A stretch of 64,000 bases of DNA. Origin: Cycas panzhihuaensis (lineage: Eukaryota > Cycadophyta). Made by a program: the position numbers and the translations under genes. The stretch spans positions 3,162,001 through 3,226,000 of the forward strand of contig CM041465.1 of assembly GCA_023213395.1 (NCBI GenBank). Reading direction: 5' to 3'. The notes under the pieces are model-generated. The model had not been told where the DNA came from, did no database searches, and saw only the letters and a list, made by a program, of their open reading frames with translations. Below are positions 24,548 through 33,489 of this stretch, piece by piece. Numbering within the stretch: position 1 is the first letter of the stretch; every line of letters starts with the position of its first letter.

Positions 24548-25490
24548 GTGATCGCAATACCCAAACCAAGAACAACCGTAGCAGGGAAGATCGCTGATCC
24601 TGTCCTTCCCGAGATAAAGGGAAGGGCGCTAGGAATTCTTCTTCCTCTTCTCGTTCTCATAGCCGCACCCGTCGCCTTCACGACCGGAGCGGGGAAGAAG
24701 GTGATCCAGTTGCTTGAAGCAACTCCCACTTTTGCCCTTACGCGATCTCAAGCCGCTAAGGAAGCAGCGGGAGCCTTTTGTCCTCCCGCTCCTTCTGACC
24801 CTCTTCCGTAGACCCTTCCTCCGGAAGTCCCTCTCTTCCCCAAGGCTATTCCTGTGCCCCCGGGTCGTTATGACTTCCGAAGGGCACTTACCCAACCTAC
24901 CGGGAAGGGTAAGCCTTTCTCTGTCGTGGACGAGCTCCATACGGTCGCCGCAGGAATGTCCTTGATGGACGTTCTAAGGAGTTGTCCCGAGCAGCGGGCC
25001 CTCCTCCTGGAAGCTTTAGGATCGAGTGATGTACACATCACGCTTTGGGTGTCGCCCAAGGTTGCGAGACCGCTATTTCTTTTGATCCTAAGGATCTTCC
25101 CCTATAGGTGAAAGGGCGTCGGTGGAACTTCCCATTCACCATCACCATTGATCGCTGATTGTACTCTTTGAAGAACTGTTGTCGACAGCGGTTCTTGGTC
25201 AATCTCATGCCCTTGCGTGTCATGCAAGAGCTTGGTATTTACGCCTTGGAACCTGTTCCTGGTGATGCCAAGGGTATGGCGGTGGCGAGAAGACCCCTTT
25301 GGGATGCATCGCGATTCCGCTTACCCTTGAGGGTAAGACCATTCTTCTTGAGCTTTGTAGTCCTTGGCGTTGATGTGGATTACAACCTCCTTCTAGGTCA
25401 TCCATGGCTCGATCAAATGGGAGCCGTGTGCTCGACCCTTTGGGGACAACTTAAATTCGTCCATGACGGACGAATGAGAGTGATCCCATG
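24548..25490 (+). pseudogene. pol: Gyp-G aspartic protease region
   Basis: 24548-25111 is a mostly open linker (RRALTQPTGKGKPFSVVDEL, LRSCPEQRALLLEALGSSD) with one stop at 24809-24811. The protease active site TVVDSGS lies near 25180 and a one-base shift leads into VNLMPLRVMQELGI (25159-25491). The flap-distal motif DYNLLLGHPWLDQMGAV and STLWGQLKFVHDGR follow, as in Tat/Athila proteases. The enzyme would process the polyprotein if translated; the frameshift at the active site blocks that here. Confidence 0.85.
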
Positions 25491-26340
25491 AATGGCCTTT
25501 ACTAAACAAACTCGCTCTACCAGTTCAGCAAACCCAGGCTCATCCACTCATGCCTCAGCTTGCTCTATTGGGATACCTAACCGTCCAAGAAGACCCCGCA
25601 TCTTCTCCTCCTAGTCTCACGCGGTTCGCCCCTATTGGCGTTGGGAGCTACGGGTACCTCGCTTCGTTCAGCGATGACGAGTCACTCGACGAAGACGAGG
25701 ATTGTCCTCACCCCGTCTCTTTCCTTCGCGCCAATAGGTCGCACCTGCCCTGTTCTAGATCCCCGTCTAGAACCTCTCTCGTTGGTGAGGCTAGCCCCTC
25801 GTGCGTGTCACACGTCATCGCTTGTGTTGACCCGCCTACCGGTATTTCTCCTTTTTCATTACCCCCCGTAGGTAATGGTTTTGAGGAATTACCTTTTGCT
25901 CCTTCTGAGGGTCACCTTTCTGTTTTTCCTTCAGATTTCCGTGAGGAAGCTGAGCAACCCGATGGTCATCACAGTCCCATTGCTCTCACTCCCTCCGACG
26001 CTTCTCCTACTCGAAGTAAGGTCATCCATGGGGTGGATTATTTCGAGGACGATGAAGCCCTGCTCGAGCATCTAGCAGGCCTTGCGCCTAACACGCCTTC
26101 ACGGTCACCGGCTTGGTCACCAGAAGATCCTCGCAATCGGATCCACGCTTGCTGATCCGATCTCGTCTCTTATTCCTCTGCCTCCCGTTGATCTTGCCCC
26201 TCTCCACTTCGAGGAGGACAATGCCATATGCATGGGGGCAACCCAGGACGTAGTCTTGGCCCTGGGCAAGGTCATTAAGGTTGGGTTGGAATGCCCTCCT
26301 GATGAGGTAAGGGAATTCTCCCTTCTGTTCTAGGAGTTTC
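25491..26340 (+). pseudogene. pol: Gyp-G protease-RT linker
   Basis: A 201-codon frame (25550-26155) rich in Ser, Pro and acidic residues, with SDDESLDEDEDCPHP and YFEDDEALLEHLAGLAP, continued at 26082-26333 (LAPLHFEEDNA). No enzymatic domain is recognised. The FEDDEALLEHL segment has a counterpart (FKNDEVILEHLIGSSP) in Gyp-F at about 59850-59890, so the linker is a family feature and not chance sequence. Confidence 0.72.
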
Positions 26341-27303
26341 GAGACATTTTCGCGTGGGATTATGCTGACATGAAGGGAATCGACCCCTAGATTGTCACTC
26401 ATAACCTCACCACCCTTCCTGGCGCCCGCCTGCTGAGCGGCGTCCCCTTCACGAGCTTTACGCCGTCAAGATGGAGGTAGAAAAGCTTCTGGATGCTGGA
26501 CTCATTACCTCTATTGACTACCCCAAGTCGGTCTCCAACATTGTTCCCATTGCTAAAAAGAATGGGGCAATCCGTATATGTGTCAACTTTCGTGACATCA
26601 ACAACGCTTGTCTTAAGGACAATTTCCCGTTACCCTTCCTAGATCAGATCATTGATCGCCTTGATTCAGTGATGTCCCTAATGGATGACTTCTCGGTTAC
26701 AACCAAATTCAGATTTCTTCCGAAGACCGCCATAAGACGGCCTTCACGACTCCTTGGGGTACCTTTGCCTACAAGGCAATGCCCTTTAGCCTTAAAAATA
26801 CAGGCGCCACTTACCAAAGAGCCATGCATTTCATCTTCCACGACCTCATCAACGACACGTTGGAGGTCTTTATGGATGATATGATGGGTCTTTCCCATGT
26901 GAGAGCCCATCATCCTTCCGACTTGCATGCCATCTTCTCACGATGCCGCGAGTATCACGTCAGCCTTAATCCACTTAAATGTGTGTTTGCCGTTACCTCG
27001 GGCAAACTCCTTGGATTCCTCATATCCAAGCGGGGAATTCAGATCGACCCTGACAAAATCAGGGCGATCCTCGACATGTTGCCGCCTAGAACTCAACGGC
27101 AGATTAAGTCGTTTCTAGGCAGGCTTGGTTTCCTCAGGCACTTCTTAGCCAACTTCACTGTGAGCGCTAAACCCCTCACAAACCTGTTGAAGAAGGGAGC
27201 TCCTTTTGCCTGGTCTGACAAGACCCAAAAGGCCTTCGAAGGACTCAAGGAAGCCCTGGCTTCCGCTCCTACGTTGGCGCCTCCCGGTTCGATAGGCCCT
27301 TCA
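26341..27303 (+). pseudogene. pol: Gyp-G reverse transcriptase
   Basis: Begins with EFRDIFAWDYADMKGIDP, then at 26471 MEVEKLLDAGLITSIDYPKS, VPIAKKNGAIRICVNFRDIN and DNFPLPFLDQIIDRL. A frameshift near 26700 is followed (26779-27309) by AMPFSLKNTGATYQRAM and the active-site strand VFMDDMMGLS (FMDD). The thumb region reads NPLKCVFAVTSGKLLGFL, DPDKIRAILDMLPPRTQ and SFLGRLGFLRHFLANFT. RT copies the element RNA into cDNA. It is broken by at least one shift and by stops at about 26335 and 26390. Confidence 0.92.
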
Positions 27304-27660
27304 TCCTGATACCTCGATCGACGAGTTCTTGGGCGCTATGCTTGCTCAGGAGGACGACTCAGGAACTGAGAGAGCTATATATTTCATCACCGCACTCGTG
27401 GGCACGAGCTTAACTATTCCCCTGCCGAGAAGGAATGCCTCTCCTTGGTCCATGCCACCAAGAAGTTTAGGCACTACTTGCTCGGCAACACTACCAAGGT
27501 GATCGTTCAATCCGATCCCTTGAGATACTTACTTACTTGTCCGGATTTGATGGGTAGGGCCTGGCCGCAATGCCCCTACACCAGGAATTTGATCTTCTTA
27601 TCGTTAACCGGAAATCAAAGAAGGGCATGATAGTGGCCAAGCAACTTGCAGATGCCCCTA
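27290..27660 (+). pseudogene. pol: Gyp-G RNase H (canonical position)
   Basis: Readable across two shifts: SIDEFLGAMLAQEDDSGTE, AIYFIT, HELNYSPAEKECLSLVHATK, KFRHYLLGNTTKVIVQSDPL and the ending FDLLIVNRKSKKGMIVAKQL ADAP. That ending is what precedes the additional (archaeal-type) RNase H in Tat elements. Here it runs directly into the integrase N-terminus through PNSFDTPVDDSLPDESIL, leaving no room for a second RNase H. Confidence 0.85.
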
Positions 27661-28994
27661 TCCCTAACTCCTTTGATACTCCCGTTGACGACTCTCTCCC
27701 TGATGAGTCCATCTTGACGATTCAGAGAGCTCCTCCCCATCCACTCATCGACAATGAGTGGTACGGTGACATAGTGCGGTATCTCACGCAGCAGCAATAC
27801 CGCCCCGACGCTAGTAACAAAGTTAAATCAGATCCGGGACTCGCTGGCGGTACCTCCTCGTGGGCGGTATTGTATAAGAGGTCCTTCGATGGGGTCCTCC
27901 TCCGCTGCGTCACTGCTGACGAAGCCGACCAAGTGCTTCGCGAATGCCATCACGGCATTTGTGGAGGTCACTTTGGGGGCCAGTCCATGGCTCAGAGGAT
28001 CCTTCACATGGGCTATTTTTGGCCGTCTCTTTTTAGAGACGCTCATGCTTTTTCTCAGAAATGTCGGCGATGTTAAGAGCACGCCAACATTTCCCATGTG
28101 CCTTCCGAGGCCTTGCATCCTATTGTTTCGCCGTGGCCTTTCGCTCAGTGGGGACTAGACCTCATTGGAGCTATCTCCCCACCTTCGTCATCGCAGCACA
28201 AGTTCATCTTGACTGCCACGGAGTATTTCACTAAATGGGTAGAGGCCATCCTCTTGATCACTACCCCCGGTAAAACAATTGCTACGTTCATTTACCAGCA
28301 CATCATTTGCCGTTTCGGAATTTCGGATGTCCTAATCACCGACAATGGAACTCCTTTTTATAATAAGGAGGTGGATGAGCTTTGTGAGAAGTTTAAAATC
28401 TCTCATAAGACTTCTTCCCCTTATTACCCTCAGGCAAATGGCCAGGTGGAGTCTTTTAATAAGACTCTTGTCAGCATCCTCGAGAAAATGGTGGCTCAAT
28501 CCCAGAGGGATTGGCACCTTCAGCTACCCTCTGCCTTGTGGGCTTATCATACCTCTATCCGTTCTGCTATGGGAATGACCCCGTTCTCCCTGGTCTACGG
28601 TACTGAGGCGGTGCTCCCATTGGAGGTGGAGATCCCTTCCTTATGAGTTTCCCTTCAAGGTTTCATCGACGAAGAGTCGATCCGTGAGCCCTTTGCCGAC
28701 CTCGAAGCTTTGGATGAGAGACGCTTAGCCGCTTATCAGGCTAACCTAGCATCCAAAGCCCGCTCACAAAGGGCTCATGATAAACGCCTTCATTCCCGCC
28801 CTTTGTTTCCTGGGGACTACGTCCTCAAGCTCGAATATCTCCATGACCGTTTGACCAAATTCAAACCCCGATGGGTTGGTCCCTTTGTCATTATCGAATC
28901 CCTCGATAATGGTGCTTATAGGATAGCCACCCTGGAAGGGCTCAAATTTGAGAAAGCTGTTAATGGGATGTTCCTTAAGAAGTTTTATGCATGA
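27570..28994 (+). pseudogene. pol: Gyp-G integrase, nearly intact
   Basis: One frame from 27570 to 28994 interrupted only by TAA (28074-28076) and TGA (28644-28646). It holds the HHCC zinc finger (ECHHGICGGHFGG ... QKCRRC), then the core with all three catalytic residues: WGLDLIGAIS (D), LITDNGTPFY (D) and NGQVESFNKTL (E), plus PFSLVYGTEAVLPLEVEIPS. The C-terminal part (28710-28994) reads DERRLAAYQ, FPGDYVLKLEY, KFKPRWVGPFVI and a FLKKFYA end, the usual Tat-type integrase tail. Insertion of cDNA into the host is its role. This is the best-preserved coding unit in the window. Confidence 0.93.
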
Positions 28995-29595
28995 TCCCTC
29001 GGCGATTCCTTCGCCTTGCTCCGAAATGAGCCTAAACTACCATCTTAGGTTGTCTCCATTCTTCCCAACCACGGGTAGAGTGGCAACTTGAGATAGACTC
29101 CTTCTTCTTCTTTTCGGTTCCTTCCGCAGAACCTGCGTTCCCATATCCTCTCAGGAACCCTTGTGTCGTCTTGCTTGGGCATCCCCCAATCAGGGAGACG
29201 CTTGGGGGCATCGTCGCCCCTCTTCCTGCTCGTCGTTTCCTTTGCATATCCCACTATGCTCTCCTACAGACATGTACTCCGTCCCGCTCCCTAACCTCAC
29301 ACCTCTATGTTGTCCCGCTCACGGCGTGTGTGTGTGCCCCTGTTAGGTGTGTGGTCGTACATGGGAGGAAACGTGTGCATCATATAACAAAATATACACA
29401 ACATAAAACATCTGCAACATAACATTCATAATACACAAAAATAAATATACATATCATCCACATATGATACATCATATACAGCATCTCATATCCAAATGGG
29501 GTTCCAATCACCCCATGCATATATATATACATATAAAAAAAAAATCATATCATCATACATCCTGGGAAGCCGGTGTCCTTGCAGGGGGGGTACAA
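28995..29595. other. Gyp-G post-integrase spacer
   Basis: Follows the integrase stop. A GC-balanced part to about 29370 is followed by an AT-rich stretch (29390-29560, with ATATATATACAT and an A run). No coding family is visible. The AT-rich part lies just beyond the 3' end of the minus-strand unit and could be its 3' untranslated region. Confidence 0.5.
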
Positions 29596-30255
29596 TCATA
29601 TGGTCCTATATATGACCCCACAGGCCGTGGCTTTCCCTGTCAGATCTGCATATACATGTCCTACTGCTGTGGCCCCGCTCCTGGGGTGCCATCTCCCGGT
29701 CTCTGTGATCCCTCTCCTGGGGACCACATGCCTCCAAGGCTCCTCCTGGGCCTCCATGGCTGCCTCGCTCTCCTCATCCCTAGGTCGTCTCGGGGTCGTC
29801 GCCGCCGTGTGGGTCCGCGTCCTGCTCCGGCTCAACCTCGAGACCATCCGTGCTACTAGTTGATCGTATCTGGCCTGGATACGATCCCACTCTCGCCGGA
29901 GTGCCTCCTCATCCCCAGGCTCAGTGATCACTGCTAGCTGGGTTCTGCTCTCCTCATCTCCACCTGCACCACCCTGTGCCTCTAGAGCCTGTACCCGTCC
30001 TCGTAGCTCATCTCGCTCGCGTCTCGCATCATCCCTCTCCTGCTGCAGTCGTCCCTGGGATGTGACATGCTCTTGGGACTCTGCAGCCCATATGTCCCTC
30101 GCCCTCACCAATGGGGCGAACGCCTCTCTGTGGGCTCCCACTGCTCTAGGCTCATCGCCTGCCTGGATGGGCGGTTGCCCCTCTGCGTACACCTGAGGGA
30201 ATATCTCCCTCGCCACAGCCTCTATCAGTCTCCTGATCTCTGCTGTACCTGCCAA
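29596..30255 (-). CDS. Antisense ORF in Gyp-G, coiled-coil C-terminal part
   Basis: An uninterrupted 219-codon minus-strand frame starting near MAGTAEIRRLIEAVAREIFP. Residues about 60-110 are a charged heptad-like stretch (LQQERDDARRERDELRGRVQ ALEAQ), probably a coiled coil. The C-terminal part is Arg/Thr-rich (SRLSRSRTRTHTAATTPRRP). An AG precedes the ORF on the minus strand (TTGCATTGGCAG, about 30259-30270), a possible splice acceptor. With the segments at 31496-31240 and 30634-30290 it may be the last exon of a gene opposite in sense to the retrotransposon. I recognise no enzyme. The overlapping plus frames look like shadows. Confidence 0.55.
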   Translation of the reverse strand: MAGTAEIRRLIEAVAREIFPQVYAEGQPPIQAGDEPRAVGAHREAFAPLVRARDIWAAESQEHVTSQGRLQQERDDARRERDELRGRVQALEAQGGAGGDEESRTQLAVITEPGDEEALRREWDRIQARYDQLVARMVSRLSRSRTRTHTAATTPRRPRDEESEAAMEAQEEPWRHVVPRRGITETGRWHPRSGATAVGHVYADLTGKATACGVIYRTI

Positions 30256-30289
30256 TGCAACACGCCATGTTTCAGTCTATATACCATGA

Positions 30290-30634
30290 TCAAACCAAAC
30301 CAAACTTACATGCGGATGCTAAATGACTTTGGAAAAGGTTGGCTCTCACTGTTGTGGCCTTTGATCCTCCGATCCACGCATCCTCTCCTCCTAGCTCTTC
30401 GCTAGCTGCAGGTGCCTCGTCTTCGGGCACCTCCTCTGCCTGGGTCCCTCTCCTGGTGGGGGTGGCCCCAACTCTCGTCCCTGCGGATCCCATCGCGATC
30501 CGTAGCCTGCGGGCCCTAGTCACGGGTCCTCTAACCTCGCCCTGCGCTCCTGATGGGCCTGCCTCTCCTCCGGCAGCCCCGGATGGACCCTCTGCCTGTC
30601 TCTTGTCACAGGACCTGCCTCCCCTGCAGGTCAT
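30290..30634 (-). CDS. Antisense ORF in Gyp-G, low-complexity middle part
   Basis: 114 minus-strand codons rich in Gly, Ala, Glu and Arg (GPSGAAGGEAGPSGAQGEVR; EEVPEDEAPAASEELGGEDA). It resembles a disordered linker and lies between the PMD-like and coiled-coil segments of the proposed antisense gene. The plus frame 30339-30773 covers the same bases and is equally open because of the high GC content, so which strand is real is inferred from context. Confidence 0.4.
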   Translation of the reverse strand: MTCRGGRSCDKRQAEGPSGAAGGEAGPSGAQGEVRGPVTRARRLRIAMGSAGTRVGATPTRRGTQAEEVPEDEAPAASEELGGEDAWIGGSKATTVRANLFQSHLASACKFGLV

Positions 30635-31239
30635 GACGAGCCGGCCCCACTATCTCCACTATCTCCATCATCACTGCTGTCATCTCCCGCGGACACTCCT
30701 GCTCCGCCCGCCTCATGGTCACTATCCCACCTCACCGTCCTGTATGGCTCAACTATGTAGTCTAGGAGGGTGAGGAGGTCTAGTGATGTGGCCTCCACCG
30801 ATCACCTGACGTGGGCTCTGTCCTCTGTCCCCCTCAGTCGAGTCTACCATATGTGGACCATCGGGGCCTGATCTGTGATAGGGTGAGGTCCCCCCGCTGG
30901 TGCCACTACCGTGAAATGATCAAAATACCAACACTATAACGATTGTCTTTGTATGATAGTCCTCCCACGCGGATGTCCTAATAGCGTCCGGTGTCGACTA
31001 GGTTCGGCTATCGAGTGCCAGTCCATCCTCTCGCTGGCTCCACAGCGGTGAACTGCATCCATCCATCCTCACGGAATCTCTCTATAGTTACATTTTACGA
31101 AATCCGGAAGATGCACAAGTATGATCATCTTCCTCACTCGAGGAATCCCAGATAGTAGAACTGTATGGAGGGGTGCTCCCCTCGATCCCACACCGCGGCT
31201 CACGTGAAGAGCAGGCTACCTCCCTGTCTTGCCTCGGTC

Positions 31240-31496
31240 TTTGGCGGCGCCGAGTCTCACCGGCCTCCACAGCCGGGAACTCCCGATGATCCTTGAGATA
31301 TCCCTTGGCGTGACCGTCACATCCCCCACCTATGGTAGGTGGAACACATGCCTCCTCTGGTCCCAATGGGACACTATATTCACCAGCCTGCAGTGCGGCG
31401 TGTCTTGAGGTGTCTTGAGGGCCTTGTACAGGCCACACCTCTCCAGCATGTCCCTATCCTCCTGAGTCATCATCTCCATGTAACTCAGCATAGCCA
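31240..31496 (-). pseudogene. Plant-mobile-domain-like segment, antisense in Gyp-G
   Basis: From ATG at 31496 the minus strand reads MAMLSYMEMM, DRDMLERCGLYKALK, RLVNIVSHWDQRRHVFHLP, then one TAG, VGDVTVTPRDISRIIG and LWRPVRLG. This follows the N-terminal pattern of plant mobile domain (PMD) proteins: an LxRxGL helix, a LVxxW segment, and a TFHLP-GEMTVTLEDV-like block. PMD occurs in MAIN/MAIL-type nuclear proteins and in plant transposable elements. Whether the TAG is a true stop or is spliced out is unknown. A possible acceptor CCTCAG lies at 31520-31525 upstream. Family assignment is by pattern recognition only. Confidence 0.6.
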
Positions 31497-32174
31497 TACC
31501 AACGTTCTCGCGGTTATCTCTGAGGATAACTACTCACACCAAAAACACCTCAAGTCAGTCTCATGTCAGCTATTTTTACCTCTCTCTCTCTCTCTTAAAT
31601 CTCTCTCTGCCTGAGATTTGAGGCTCTTTTGGCCCTCATGTCTATTTTTCTACCTTCGTACTGCGCCAAACTTAGCGGTACCGCTAAGTTTAGCACAGGT
31701 CCCGCGGCGATTTAGGGCCCGCGGCCATGATCGCGACACCGCGATCATTCTGCACAGATGGCGACCCCCAAGGGGTTTTACCAAAAATCAAAAAATTCTT
31801 ACGGTGGACCCTGGTAAGGACCAGGGCTCCCTAATGCCTAGGTCCCCGCCTCTTTCTGGGTCTGATTCGGATCCCAAGAAGCCTTCCGTTACCCACAAGG
31901 GGCACTAAGACTATGCAAAATTACCTTAAAAGCTACAAAAAGCAACAAACTTTGAACTTCGATTTGGGTCAGGTTTAGTGATATCCACTCACTGGATCTG
32001 GTCTCGCTACTGCCATATCGTCTGGTCGGTTGTGCTGGCTCTCTCCACTCTCTGATCTGACGGTCTGATCTCCCTTTGCGTGCCTCCAAAGTTGGGCTGC
32101 GCTCTGCTGCGTAAGGGAATGGCTCTGGTTTCGTACGAGAGCCGGTGAAAATGAATCCATTTTCCCGTTCATTT

Positions 32175-32185
32175 CCTTATATAGG
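32175..32185 (-). promoter_or_regulatory. TATA-box promoter of the antisense unit
   Basis: Minus strand CCTATATAAGG, a near-ideal plant TATA box, pointing away from the 3' LTR. A transcript starting about 30 bp downstream (about 32150) would run antisense through 31496-29596. A donor-like CCA|GTGAGT at 31993/31992 and an acceptor-like CCTCAG|AG at 31520/31519 could remove an intron of about 470 bp before the PMD-like ATG. Confidence 0.5.
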
Positions 32186-32714
32186 CTGGGCCCCCAACGG
32201 GCACTTCCTCTGTTTTAGGTCTCGCGTCAGTCGTTGGGACCGTCTCGTTGCCCCGATTACCTTTGCCTTCTGGCCCTGTCGTCAATCGCACTATGTTGAT
32301 GCCCTTTTTGCCCTCCTGCAAGGGCATTTATGGTGCATCATCATCGCGCTTTTGCCAGGGCCCTTCTACATCATTTTGCGCTACTCCGTGCCCGAGTTTA
32401 TACTCGTTTGGCTCGTTCGTATACAATGCTTATTTCCACAGTCCTTTCTCGCTCTTGGAGTCCCCAAAGGGAATGCCCCCCCACTCGGGGGCATGTTTCA
32501 CTTTCTAAGGGCGACCTTTTGGTACTCCAAGGGGTTTTTTCCTCCGACCGCTCTCCGCCGGCGATCGGATTGTTTGCTCTATACAGGTTACCTCATTGCT
32601 AGGTCCTCCTACCCTTCACAGCCATTTTCTGCTTGCTTGTTGAGTGTTGCTTTCATCACCCATCGATTGCTTGGATTTTGTGTCACTGATATCTGTCTAC
32701 ATCTTCTGAAGCCA

Positions 32715-33101
32715 GGTGAGCGCGGTAATCCTAGACCTCGCCATTGCATGGATCCTCCATGACCCTTACGGACATGATCTCCTCCGCTCGGATCTTCCTC
32801 CCAGAGGCTACCAACAACGGCGAGTATCTGTATTATTGAAGCCCTTACTGATGCTCTCCGTTTCCATCACGGATCCATCATTTTATTTTGTGACTCTCAA
32901 GTTGTGGTGTCCCATCTGACCCAGGTTTACCAGGTGCGATGCCCTCACTTGAGGACTCTTACTTCTGCTGCCAGATCCCTCCTGGCCCGCTTTTCTTCTG
33001 TTGATATCCAACATATCCCTCGGGCCCTCAACGCTGAGGCAGATAGCCTCGTTCGCCTCATCCTTGAGCGCCGCCTCTCCCTTCTTGCTGACCGTCCCTA
33101 A
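32715..33101 (+). pseudogene. Detached second RNase H-like domain of Gyp-G
   Basis: Plus strand, three frames: ERGNPRP (about 32718), IAWILHDPYGHDLLRSDLPP, ATNNGEY (about 32806), IIEALTDALRFHHGSIILF, CDSQVVVSHLTQVYQVR and VDIQHIPRALNAEADSLVR (to about 33060), stop at 33101. The GNPG/ATNNxEY/xDSQxVV/NxxADSL series is that of the RNase H fold, closest to the additional RNase H of Tat elements. It sits about 0.4 kb before the 3' LTR and 3.7 kb after integrase, instead of between RH and IN. Upstream sequence at 32145-32714 is open (frame 32145-32762) but unrecognised. Confidence 0.72.
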
Positions 33102-33489
33102 GGTTTGCCTGGCCTTCCCGTTGCCCAAGCCCCAGGTTAAGTGTCACTTTGCTTTACGATCCGTTCGCACCTCCGAAACTGGGTTACTAATGAGGTAAAA
33201 CTATGGTACCCACTATTTGTTCTTTATTTAGCTATGCATGTTCCTTTGCATCCTTTGTGGTGGGGGCAGCCCCTCACCTATCTTGTTCTTCCAGTCGGTT
33301 CCCAGGTGGCCCATGGCGGCCTATGTTGTCTCCACCGCTTTCGTATCCAGCGTCCCACGACACTCATGGCACCCTTGCCCTCTTATTACGATCTTGATTG
33401 ATATATCTATACACATGTACTCAGCGGTTGTGTTGCGGCATTCGCCATCGCACCGAGCTTAGGCGGCGAGGCTCTCTTGCCCGAGGCGG
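33102..33489. other. Gyp-G spacer before 3' LTR
   Basis: No recognisable coding sequence. The bases immediately before the 3' LTR (CTTGCCCGAGGCGG) do not form a clear polypurine tract, unlike the copia elements here. Confidence 0.5.
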
